From contig JAAONU010000006.1 in the NCBI GenBank assembly GCA_012932295.1, positions 27,058,882 to 27,122,881 on the forward strand: 64,000 nt of DNA, read 5' to 3'. Shown piece after piece: positions 22,540 to 33,900 of this stretch. Both the position numbers and the translations under genes were made by a program. This DNA comes from Cyclina sinensis. Its lineage: Eukaryota > Mollusca > Bivalvia > Venerida > Veneridae. Every line of letters starts with the position of its first letter. Position 1 is the stretch's first letter. The notes beneath the pieces are model-generated. The model made no database searches. It saw only the letters and a program-made list of their open reading frames with translations, and was not told the origin of the DNA.

Positions 22540-23090
22540 AACTTGAAAATACCGTGCTGAAAAAAATAACAAAATACTTGTTAAATATTAGATTAAAGTT
22601 TTTGTATTGCATTGATATTTTTAAAGAGCATAAGAAATTATCGTATGGAATAGTTTTATTAAATGATATAGGCAGTTTTCAGACGAATCAGAATTTAAAT
22701 GTATACAGTAACTTTTCTTTAGTAACAATGAACTAGAAAAGAAACTAATTTGATCATGTTATTCGCACGTGCAACCAGATTAAAGTCGGTAAATTTAATG
22801 ACCAATTAAAACCATAGCTTGCAAATGCCTTATTGAAGGAAAATAATTAAACACTTTCCAAATTTTAAATTCATTTTTTTTTTCAATAATAGTTTTTAAA
22901 GAATATAGGGAATTATCGCATGACATAGTTTTAATAAATAATATAGGCTGGCAATGAATATTGAGATCTGAATAAAACAATACAGTAATTTGTCTTTAGT
23001 AACAAAGACAACACAATGGCTGCCAATTAGATCATATGATTCGTACGTGCAACCAGATTTATGTCGATAAACTTTTTATCAATTTAACTA
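22540..23090. repeat. Diverged tandem duplication of about 285 bp
   Basis: Matching words occur in the same order in both halves: 'aattatcgtatggaatagtt' / 'aattatcgcatgacatagtt', 'gatataggcag' / 'aatataggctg', 'cagtaacttttctttagtaa' / 'cagtaatttgtctttagtaa' and 'cgcacgtgcaaccagatt' / 'cgtacgtgcaaccagatt'. Source and function are unknown. Confidence 0.6.
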
Positions 23091-23960
23091 ATATATGAGT
23101 TATGCCAATTTTATTCTGCTGAACCCCTTAGAATTAGAACTTGTGCAAAACATTTATTTACTTTAAAAGGCCTCAGTATAAAGAGCCATGCCCTAGAATG
23201 TATATTAACTAGAATTTTAGGGAAATTAGTAATGCTTCTTTGCATAATAGTAATGGAGTTTCCAGGTGCTAAATGCCCTCAAGAGTGTCTTAACAACACA
23301 ATTCATTTTTCTAATAAAAGATTGGTTTCATGCTAATTGTGCTAATTTTAGCTAGTGAACAAGATCGCAAGTCTTGGTCAAAGGCAAATTTGGATTAATT
23401 GTATCAGTGCTGTGTGTTTATAGGACTGGATAATGAAAGCAGCTCACAACTATCAAGGAAAGCGACAGATTCTGTACAGCCTATGACAAATTATACATAT
23501 ACTTAGTGGCTGTTTATGTACTTTTGAATACTGCTATAGTATAACAGTTTTTGTTTAGGTTAGGTTAGCAATATCAAGGCTCATTTCATTTAGAAAAATG
23601 TTAAATATAAATAAGATAAATTTATTAGACAGTTCTACTAAATATGGCCTACATTACATAAATTTGCAAATTTATTAATTTCTGATTCTAGACTAGTTAT
23701 TTTAAGTCTATCAATACATTTGCATTTTGCAAGTTCAGAGCGAATTTAGTTTTAACAAGTTTTAATAATTCATTGACCTAGGGTTTGTTCTTTACGCTTT
23801 TTTAATCCATGTCTATTGTCAGTCATGTATTGTATTGTTGCTATTTGTATTGTAAAATGGATAATGTTCAACTTTGTTAGTTGAATTTTAGTAGCAACTT
23901 TTATTATTCATTAAAAGAATATTCAGTAAACTATTTACAATTGTTATATATATTTATATT
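23091..23960. other. Intergenic, no feature recognised
   Basis: AT-rich sequence without recognisable coding, repeat or RNA signals. Confidence 0.4.
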
Positions 23961-23965
23961 GTTTA

Positions 23966-24265
23966 AAGCTTCTAAAATCATATAAAGCGGATATTCACGG
24001 TAAAAGAAACATGTACCCGTTCGATAGAGACGAACAAGCAGTTAAAGTATTAAATATGGTTCAGCCTACCATGAAAAGTGCTTATACTCCTTTACTTACA
24101 GTTGGTGATGGAAACTGTTTGTTCAGAGCTGACTCTTTATCGCTCACAGGCACTGGAAACACCATATTCCTCTAAGCTGGTTGATAATTTTAGAATTTGT
24201 CGCAAACAAACAGTGCTACGACACTCAAAACAAAATAATAATTTTTTAACGATGCTCGTATCGTA
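23966..24265 (+). pseudogene. Fragment of an OTU-domain (cysteine protease-like) gene
   Basis: The frame through 24011 reads KADIHGKRNMYPFDRDEQAV, then KVLNMVQPTMKSAYTPLL, then TVGDGNCLFRA, then SLSLTGTG before a stop at 24173. After a frame change KLVDNFRICRK may continue it. GDGNC is the OTU-family loop carrying the catalytic Asp and Cys. Proteins with this N-terminal block and an OTU loop are common as repeated, transposon-associated or vertnin-like predictions in invertebrates. That link is from memory and should be searched. The piece is truncated on both sides and embedded in LINE debris, so it is a relic. Confidence 0.6.
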
Positions 24266-24429
24266 ACCAGCGATTATAAAAAAAACTGTTTTCTGGTGCT
24301 TAAGCAGAAAGCTCTTACAACGAAATGTCTCACGTTTAAGCGTTAAGTACAGCTCTAGGTCAACCAGATCAACCTGCTTTCCCCCATAGCTCAAACATGA
24401 CTTGTCTTCAACATTTACGCCGGCAGAGC

Positions 24430-25077
24430 ACATTATAACCAGCCACATCATGAAGAGAATCATAACAGACGACATTACCAGAAACATGGAAAATGGCAAA
24501 CAGACTGATGTACTTACATTGGACTTCTCCAAGGCCTTCTCCAAAAATTGTGCCACAGCCTCTTAATCCACAAATTGGTGCACTACGGCATCAGAGGAAA
24601 GACCGACCGCTTGATCCAGGCATTCATGAGTAACCGGTCCCAGTCCGTTGTCTTAGAAGGAGTGACCTCAGACACAGTCTCTGTAGAGCCTGGCGTCCCG
24701 CAAAGCTCAGTCCTCGGCCTCTTTCTCTTCTATATAAATGACATATCTGAGAGTCTCAATGCAGTCGTTCGACTATTCGCAGATGATACACTGGCTTACC
24801 TAGCCATCACCAATAAGACTGACTGCGCTAGTCTACAATTGGATTTCTGTTAACAAACTAGCCACATGGGAGAAGAAATGGAAAATGGCATTCCACCCCG
24901 ACAAGTGCCAAGTTCTCATTATCTCAAAGAAAAGGCGCACTATTTCTTACCACTACTCTCATCATGGTCATATATTAGAGCACGTTACATCAGCGAAATA
25001 CCTCGGCTGCACCATTAATAGTCATCTAGACTAGGGCGAACATATCAACAACATCTGCAACAAAGCAAAGGGGCTTC
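24430..25077 (+). pseudogene. LINE reverse transcriptase fragment, frameshifted
   Basis: One frame gives NMENGKQTDVLTLDFSKAF (palm A). A second frame (24548-24853) gives LVHYGIRGKTDRLIQAFM, VEPGVPQSSVLGLFLFYIND (B) and VRLFADDTLAYLAI (C). A third gives AKYLGCTINS and INNICNKAK, where homology stops abruptly at about 25077 and another RT copy begins. Several indels are present; it is clearly dead. Confidence 0.82.
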
Positions 25078-26395
25078 TTTGAGGACCACGACATCATAAC
25101 GCCATATCAGCATGGAATTCGTAAACGCCGTTCAACTGAGAGTCAGCTGATCATCACAGTCAATGACATGATCAACAGCCTCTAGACGCCATCCTGTTCG
25201 ACTTTTCCAAGGCGTTTGACAAGGTCCCCTACCAGCGTCTCCTCCACAAGCTTCACCATTGCGGAGTCCGTAACAGCACACTCCAGTGGATAGAGAGCTT
25301 TCTTGGCAACAGGAGCCAACAGGCTACGTTTGACGGGGTACTATCGTCTCCACTACCAGTGACATCCGGCGTCCAACAAGGAACAGTCCTTGGACCCCTC
25401 CTGTTCCATTCATACATTAATGACATGCCACAGAGAGTGAGGTCAGTCTGTCGTCTATTCGCAGATGACTCTCTGCTGTATAGAATCATCAGGACACCAG
25501 CTGATGCGGAGCTCCTACAGGACGACCTCGACAAACTGCAAGAATGGGAAAAAGACTGACTGATGGAGTTTTTCGCGGACAAATGCGAGGTTCTGCGCGT
25601 ATCAAAGAAGCGCACAAACATCGAAGCCCAATATACCATCCATGGGAAAACCTTGCAGTTCACCAGGAAGGCGAAGTACCTCGGAGATCTACTTACGCCC
25701 AACATGTCCTGGGGACCCACGTCGACATGGTGACTAAGAAGGCCGACAACACCGTGGCATTCATGCGGCGCAATCTGTCATCTTGCTCACGATCCACCAA
25801 AGAGGCCTGCTACAATACCCTCATCTGGCCCCAAGTAGAGTATGCCTCCACTGTATGGGGTCCCCCTGCACAAGCCATGACCCTTAGTGTTGAGATGGTC
25901 CAACGACGTGCTGCCAGATTTGTGTCTGGGGATTATCGCCGAAAAGCAGCGTTGGAACCATGATCAACTTACTTGGGTGGGAGAGCCTAGAACAGAGGAG
26001 AAAACAGGCAAAAGCGGTCATGATGTTCAGGATAGCGAACAACCTTGTTGCCATCAACATGACTCCATACATAAGCCCACAAGGAGCCACTACAAGAGGC
26101 CACTGCATGAGGTTCGCTCCACCATACTGCAGGACTAAAGTCATGAAAGACTCCTTCTTCCCATCTGCAATCAGCATATGGAACCGCCTGCCAGACCACC
26201 TTGTCACAGCAACCAGCTTGGAGGCCTTCAAGACTGGGATCGCTGCTGCCAAGAAACAGAGACTATTACGATTTGATCCTGTTTTTATTTTGGCACCTGT
26301 GACACCTCGCAAATATGCGACTATACCTGCCTTGTTGTGGTCCTGCACGATATTGGAAGAAGATGAAGAAGAAGAAGAAGAAGAAGAAGGCAACC
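25078..26395 (+). pseudogene. Second LINE fragment (RT to C terminus) with GAA tail
   Basis: It starts FFEDHDIITPYQHGIRKRRS and continues, with frame changes, through ILFDFSKAFDKVPYQRLLHK, TSGVQQGTVLGPLLF, CRLFADDSLLY, VEYASTVWGPP, WESLEQRRKQAKAVMMF and SFFPSAISIWNRLPDHL. The coding trace is followed by a GAA/GAAGAT microsatellite at 26356-26391. Family members at 27085-27822 end in the same kind of tail, so this is the 3' terminus of a subfamily different from the GTTGAA-tailed element. Confidence 0.85.
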
Positions 26396-26432
26396 GTACC
26401 ATCAGCTTTCTTCGAAGAAACTTAAACATCAC
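26396..26432 (+). pseudogene. Short LINE coding scrap
   Basis: After the GAA tail, about 12 codons read NRTISFLRRNLNI, the phrase that precedes the YVRPQ region in these reverse transcriptases. It is a third small piece joined at the tail. Confidence 0.45.
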
Positions 26433-26469
26433 TTCTACCTCATCTATCTATCTACAATTTACTGCTTCA

Positions 26470-27084
26470 AGTTAAAAGAAGACTACAAGACTGAGATAAA
26501 AAGATAAAAACAATACTGGCTTAGAACTGGTAGAAAGGATGCAGCTGCCCAGTAAAATATCTAAGCTGGGACTAGCTTGTAAGGATAAAGGTAGACCATT
26601 CCATAGACGAATACTTCTTGGAAAAAATGAATACGAGTGATACTGCGTCCTTGAGTGTTGTATCAGGTAGTTCAGGTTTCTGTTGGGTGTCAAATGGTTA
26701 TGGTCAACCCTCACAAGATTGTGTTTGATTTTATAAAGGAGAGTAAAAGAGCTGGTGTTGCGTCTCTGCTCTAGAGTTTGCAAATTAAGATCTTTTAGCA
26801 TCTTAGATACACTACTGGTGTAATTGTAGTCATTGTATACATATCTGGCAGCTGACCTTTGAACTTGTTCTATTTCATAAACAAGATATCTTTGCCAATG
26901 ATGCCAAACCGTGGAATAGTATTCCAACTGGGGCCTTACATAAGTTTTATAGGCAGTTTCTTTGACCTTTTTGGTGGAAGTTTTGACATTTTTTATGAAT
27001 CTGAGAGTGTTATTTGCTTTTGCTATTTATATGATTGGTCCAAGATAGATCTTTACTTATTGTTACGCCTAAATATTTACCTCC
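26470..27084 (-). pseudogene. LINE C-terminal fragment, minus strand
   Basis: From about 27080 downward: KYLGVTISKDLSWTNHIN, then a frame change to NTLRFIKNVKTSTKKVKETA, MEYYSTVWHHWQRYL, VQRSAARYVYNDYNYTSSVS, LEQRRNTSSFTLLYKIKHN and SFFPRSIRLWNGLPLSLQ. It is closest in wording to the GTTGAA-tailed LINE at 18600-21498. Its 5' end meets the opposite-strand fragment at about 27084. Confidence 0.85.
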
Positions 27085-27822
27085 ACCAAGGAAACTGCTT
27101 ACAAGGCACTAGTCCGCCCCCACAGTCGAATACACAAGTACGGTCTTGGACCCTATGAGAAGAGAGACATACACAGTCTGGATATGGCCCAACGACGTGC
27201 TGCACGATATGTGAAGAACAAATTCCACAATAGATCAAGCGTTTCCGACATGTTAATGGACCTACCATTGAAACCTCTCCAAGAACGTCGTAAAGAAGCG
27301 AGACTCACCATGCTCTACAAAGCCATAAACAACAAAGTCACATTAGACAACTCGCAACTGATCCCGTTCAATTCCTCCACCACCATGAATACACACACCC
27401 ATTCCTACAAGATTCCATACTGCCGTACGTACACTATACCGCCAACAGTCCTTCTTCCCACGTACGATCAAGGAATGGAATAGCTAAGAGACTTAAGCGA
27501 ACAGGTTTTATAGTTTCGCTAGACCTGTTCGCTCTACTGTCGCGCAACGTCAAAAATCATAAAAGCGACATATAAAGATATGGAAGCCAGAACTAGGAAT
27601 GAAACAGCCTTCCACCAGAAGTCACGTCAGCCGGGTCAGTTGAGTCATAACGTGCTCAACTGTCCCAACTCTTTATCTAATTGTCTCTTGTCCGTATTTT
27701 TAACCTGCACTAGACATACTTTCACACTTTTACTCTTTACTTTCTCTTAGCGCATTTAACCTGGCAGTAAACTTCAGTTAGTTGAAGATGGCCAGTATAC
27801 TGGAAGAAGAAGAAGAAGAAGT
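27085..27822 (+). pseudogene. LINE C-terminal fragment with GAA tail
   Basis: It begins STKETAYKALVRPHS, then MAQRRAARYVKNKFHNRSSV, PLKPLQERRKEARLTMLYKA and HSYKIPYCRTYT, with a frame change in the last part. The 3' UTR contains 'ggccagtatactggaagaag' and ends in GAA repeats at about 27803-27822. Its 3' end is only 135 bases upstream of the ABHD16A start codon. Confidence 0.83.
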
Positions 27823-27956
27823 TTCTGAAATGGGCCGTTTTGACTTGGGTCCGTTGTTTTGACCGGATTCTGCAGTACCGTGTTTCTTCGAAAAAGTGTT
27901 TTAGCGCATACCTCGGTAAGCTTTTCTTTGACATAGACTGAATAAACAACAACAAA
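27823..27956 (+). promoter_or_regulatory. ABHD16A: ABHD16A 5' flank / 5' UTR
   Basis: This 134-base interval between the LINE tail and the ABHD16A ATG must hold the 5' UTR unless there is an upstream non-coding exon. It is less AT-rich than its surroundings ('gggtccgttgttttgaccgg'). No TATA box is obvious. Any core promoter would lie in or against the LINE fragment. Confidence 0.4.
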
Positions 27957-30900
27957 ATGGCATCGTTTCTGAATGCATTACGAGGACCGAAACTGTACAG
28001 AATATTTCAAAGTGGTGCAACAGCCGTAAGTATTTCCACTGAAAAACACAGAACCTATCAATGAAATTAGTTATACGAAATTTCCTAAAAGATTCATCTA
28101 GTCAAAAGAATGCCTGCATAGCCTTGTTCCAGTTGCCAGTATGACTAACACATCCGTACCTCTAGACAATACTAGTAGGAAAGTCTAGGGATACAGACCT
28201 ACTTTTAACTTACTTAAAGCTGTTTATATTGCTACAAAATGAAGAGATTGCAGCTTTAGTTCATTTATCACCCTGTTGTGTTTTTCCGCAAAATTTAATT
28301 TAACTAGCGAAGCTTAAAATTCATTTTCATTGGAGTGTACCGTTACCAAACAAATCGGTAACACGACAAATCGGTAACATGATTTTATATAGTAAACAAT
28401 CAGAGAAATCAGTAACAATAGAAATATTGCATATAACGGTGATTAAGTAGGTGTGAAAAGGCATATGGGGGTACATTGCTCGTCAGAAAAAGGTGCTAAC
28501 AACATGTGTCGGTCGTTAAAGAAGTTAGGTCTATTAGTTTGTCTCAGCAGGTAAGTATATAATTTGTGTTTGTCATGCAATTATCATTGTATAAAATTAT
28601 TAAAGTTTATTCTATAATATTATAATCATAGTTACTTTTAGGATGAAAAGAGAAAAAAAAATTGATATAATTTGTGTTTGTCATGCAATTATCATTATCA
28701 AAATTATTAAAATTGATGCGATAATATTATAGTCATAGTTACTTTAAGGATGAAAGGAGAAAAAACTTTTTGATAGCGCTTTAATGTTTTAAATTAAAAG
28801 AAGTTTGTTTCTCACTCATTATAAGAGATCTCGGGTGACCTGCTGATCATCGTTCTGTTATAACCTTGATGTGATTTGACTTGAGAAGTTATTTTTTGTG
28901 ACAATTTGTTAAGTTGTTATATTGTTGATATTTCTCGTATCATAATAAAATACAAATAAACAGCTTATACGAAATTTAATTCTATATTATGTTTTTTTTC
29001 TTTTAAGTAAACATGTCATTCCTTCAATGTTACGGTATGTTAATGATAAATATTTATAAAATATTTAAAACATCTGAAAAAAAAACCAATTAAAGTAATC
29101 TCGGTCATTAACGGTACTATTCACACCTACTACATCACTTTCTCTGACGAGCAGTGTACCCCCATATGCCTTTTCACACCTAACTAATCACCGTTCTCGG
29201 TATATGCAATATTTCTATTGTTACCGATTTCTCCGATTGTTTACTATATAAAATCATGTTACCGATTTGTCGTGTTACCGATTTGTCGGTAAATCGAGTG
29301 TACAGGGATTTCCATAGGATTTTTTTAAAGTGCTAATTATCCAGACGGTGGGTGCGGGAGGGGGATCCCCCTTGTGCATGTCAAAAATTTTTGCAATTTT
29401 GGGTTAAAAATGCAGCTTTGTGGGTTGTTTTTAAGATATTTTAAAACAAATATACAGTCTTTCACAGAAGAATTATTTTTTAACTTTAAAATATTAAAGC
29501 ATTTGTTTGTCATTGCAACATTTGTCCCCTGCTTTGACAGTGCACAGAAGATGGCTGGATCACATCACCAGAATTACTCTCAACAAAGAACATACTTTAC
29601 TTTTACTCACAGTTATGTCACTATCAATATGACTGACACTCGTATTCCTCACCAAAAAACTTGCAATTGCTTGTGAACCAGGAGCTAGCCTTTTTTACCC
29701 TTATAATTTAGGTTAGACATTATGCAGAGTTTAGACTTTGTTTGATAATATTTACTTAGATGCAAACTGGTACTTATAGTCAAGTCATGACCACTAATCT
29801 TAGTAGATCAATTGAATGTTGTAGGTTTGCCTTGTAAAGAGTTTCTAAGACACTGTTTTCTATAAGTATTAAAATACAACAGAGTCGCGGAAAAATATGA
29901 CTTTCGGAATTTATGCGGGATTTCACTCATTGCTTCATGTTTAATGAACTAAGTATTTGCTGGAATTGGTTGACTTCAATTTTTTAAGCTTGTTAAGACA
30001 TTTATTTGCTTGACATATCCTGAATTCACGACACAGATGTACAAAATATAATCAGTTTCCATATTAAAATGTAACTAGAGTTGTGATTGGTTGACTTTTT
30101 CTGCACTTGCTGTCAGTTCTGTATTAAGGCAGAGTTTATCGTATTATTATGTGTATAATATGTGTATTTTTCTGTCAGCTATCAAAACAAATTTGTGTCA
30201 TAAAACAGCAGTGTATTTGCCCGGGGCGATAACCTCTACAGGCAATGCATTTGGACTAGCCTAATGCGGCTAATTGGGATGAAATTACAGGCAAATGAAA
30301 AAACATCCTGGCCTAATTTTAAGCTCATAGGGATTTTAGATTTTGAAATTTAAGTGCATCGGTACCGATGCGCTAAAATTGCCTGGGGAAATCCCTGAGT
30401 GTAAAATCTGAATTAATCGAAATAGGCCGATTGAGAAATATCGTTGTCTTCCAGCAAGCTCATTAGAAATGACAATTTGAGAAGGTATCTTTTCAAGTAA
30501 CTTGTATTGTCTTGAAAAGGACTTTGAAAGACTAAACTTACTTCGCTGCCAAGGGTAAGCAGCACCCTCTGATACTCTTAGAGAAGTATCTATCTTGAGA
30601 TGGACTTTGCATCAACTTAAATGAACTTTTACTAGAGAAATGTTGAAAACATATATAATGACTGTAAAAAATCTTTGGCAAATCATAAATATGCATCACA
30701 AATAGGTTTACGTGAATTTTCATTGAGACAGTACTATCTAGAATCATAAAAAGAAAAGGTATTTCATTTAATTTATTGTAATAGCTCATTCGGTCTGTTT
30801 GGCTAAAAGAATGAAAAAAAAAGGCCTTGAAGATAGTTCCTCAACGTGGTGTGTCCTGGATGTACATTGTAGCTGAACCTAATATGAATGTTGCAATTAT

Positions 30901-33900
30901 TTTTGCATTCAGTCGTCAGAAGCTATAAAAATGTAAAGAAATAGCCATTTGTCATGCACATTTAGGTTCAGCTATAACTTAACGCTTTCTATTTAAAAAG
31001 TATACACAAGATGACAATGATATGTTTCTCTTTTCGGAAGCAAAAGTTGGATTTCGGATTACTCGCATATCGTCGGAAAAGGTAACCAAATATAACTTAA
31101 GTCATCGTCACTCTTAGATAATTTTAGTCTGTTAAATACCAAAAAAAAAATTGTCAAATTCACTAAAACTGAGCTCATTCTAAAGTATATGAATGCTTAT
31201 TTATATTGTAAAAGAAGGTCCATATACCTAGACAGTACTACAAGAATTGTCTAGGGGTACGGATCCTTATCCCTAGACACTGCCATAGTTTATGTCGTTG
31301 GGGGATGCATAATACATAAACAGTGCCCCAGCTAGACTGAAATAGCCTGGCATGTCACCCAGCTGCCCTTTCACCACACCAGGCATGTTCCTTTTTCTCA
31401 GAAATTCTTCTGGGCCTTTTATCAGCAAGTTCTATTTATCTATCTATACTGCAACACCCTCTTTCGATTATTATGTGAAGGCGCGTGTCTGTGCGAGAGT
31501 TTTAAAGAAGAAGTGTAAAGGAGAACAAAAGTAATACTATAAATGTATTTGTGAAATTTGAAATAAAAAGTTGATTTAGTTAATAACAGAAATTATACAG
31601 CTAAAACAGATAAAAACAGTATTTTCAATTTAAACGCAGTGGGGAAGGGTGGTCACTCCTTGTCTAAATTGATCCAGGGTAGGGACCTGCACAAGTTCAG
31701 ATGGCAGTGAGTTCCAGAGGACTATAGTTGCTGGAAAAAAGGAATATTTGTAATAGTTACATGGAGTGAGGATCTGCCTGAAAGAGAGAGGATGTGAGTG
31801 TTGGGTGAGACGGAGGGAGGGCTGAACATAAGCAGGTACGGGCACTGCAGCCAGTCCATCCACAATCTTGTAAAACATAAAGAGCCTGTTTGGCAAACAA
31901 AGGAGAAGTTCCCTTTGATTGGCAAGTGCGGTGTTAATTATTGTAGAGTGCCCATGAGTCTGCTCTTGATCTGTCACCATATTGTAGTTTTGTTTACACC
32001 TCGCAAGATTTAGCATAGCGCATGCGTAGACCTTGGGAAAAAATTTACTATCATGATTGTTTTCGCGCAGCATGATTTTTACGCAAATATGAGAAAAAAG
32101 CAAGTAAAAGTCATTTAAATTTTATATTAACTTTAGAGGTGATGCTTTCTTCTACCATCACTGTAAAAAATAGGAATAACTTATAAAAGCATTTCCAAAA
32201 AATGTGTTTTTATTTTATTGTAATGATAGTTGAAAATTTTACTTGTTATCGGAGTAAGTTTGCCTAATTGTATTGTAATTTGACCACGTGATCAGGGATG
32301 ACGTCACAAGGACCATTCAAAATGGCTGAAATGTGTTTGCATTTTACCTCTTGCAATATAAAAAAAAATTCCTTTTTTCAATGATTTGGACAAATACGAC
32401 AAACTAGGAATAATTGAAAAAGATCAAATTTCAAGGTAAGCTTTCTTTTAAATAAACTTTGATTTTGAAAGTATTTATCGGAAATTTCTTGAGGTGACGA
32501 CTGATGGGCTCTCAAGGATAATTAACTCTGGAAATTACAATACACAGCTTTTTGTCAACACCTTTTCACTCCCTGAGCATGATTTGGTTCTAGTGTAACC
32601 CTGCCTACCAATCTGTCAAAGCTGAGAGGATGCCTGCTACCTGAAAAGGGACATACCTTAAAACTCTGCCCACAGCTTAACTGGTAGTGAAGACAATAAT
32701 TTTCTATTATAGATTAGAATCAGTTTGAACATGCCTTATACTGTAACAGGCTTATCATTAAGAGCAGATGAAAGTCAAACAAACCTATGTGTCAAGCCAA
32801 ACACACTATTATTTCTGGGTTCTCATCTATTCTAAAATTAAAATTGTTCTACATCCACTTTATAACTCACAGTGTTAGCCAAAGACTAAAAGACTAAAGC
32901 TATGTATAGCTTTTTACTGACATCCTAGTTCTTTTCCATGCTCATTGTGTAGCACTGATACATGTAACCTAATAAATTTAGCATTGATGGTTTGACCCAT
33001 TTTATAGACATTTTTTTCTCATTATTGTCAAAACGTATCATCACATCAAAATTTTTCTTGATGTCTCTTCAACAAGTCTGATTAGTTGGACTATGATTCA
33101 TGGGCCTCGGTTTAGTGTCTCATCAAAAAGACATTTTATAATGTTAATGGAAGAGCAGGGGATCAAACTAGTGACCTGGATTACCAGTCCAGGGTGTTAG
33201 CACTGGATCACTGATCTGCCCCTACCTAGTTAGTTAATATTTATACATGCTAAGAAACTGATACGCTGAAGTGGTGCCATGTTTGAAGCTAACCAGTATT
33301 CATGTCAGCCATGTTGGCATTTGACTTTAGAAGAACAACATGCAAGCAACATATCTTGGACATACCCTTCCATTGGATTCCAATCATATACTTTCTGTAG
33401 AAAAGAGGAAAGTTCGCCAAAAATAAACATTTGCATGCCCAATCAAGATAGGTGTGAAAATCAATCAACACATTGACCCAATAACTCAAAGATATGTATT
33501 GCTAGTATGAGTTAATTATTATCTTCTGCAGTGAAAACATGCATATCTATATACTTATAAATTTCAAAGAAAAATGGGCTGCCAGTGTCTTGGGACGTTA
33601 TGGATTTTTGTTGTCTTGACCCGACACAGCAAGTATCAGTCATATCCAGAAATTTAAGTGTTCAGAAAGTTCAACTGGCCAGTCAGATATTCATTATTTT
33701 CAGTAAAGTTGTTGGTCACAGCCTTTTTAGCTCACCTGAGCACAAAGTGCTCAAGGTGAGCTTTTTTGATCGTCTGATGTCTGTGGGTCGTCTGTCCGTC
33801 CGTGCGTCGTCAACTTTTTCTTCAAACAACTTCTTCTCCTGAACTGCAAGGCCAAACTTGCTGAAACTTGGCAGGAATGTTACTTGCATGAAGCTTTACC

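Noticed and set aside
24137..24556. 139-codon minus-strand frame
   Set aside because: It has no motif; it spans the OTU relic and the start of the LINE fragment on the wrong strand.
25253..26432. Long minus-strand frames of 155 and 182 codons
   Set aside because: They are antisense shadows of the plus-strand LINE fragments, which show the real RT motifs.
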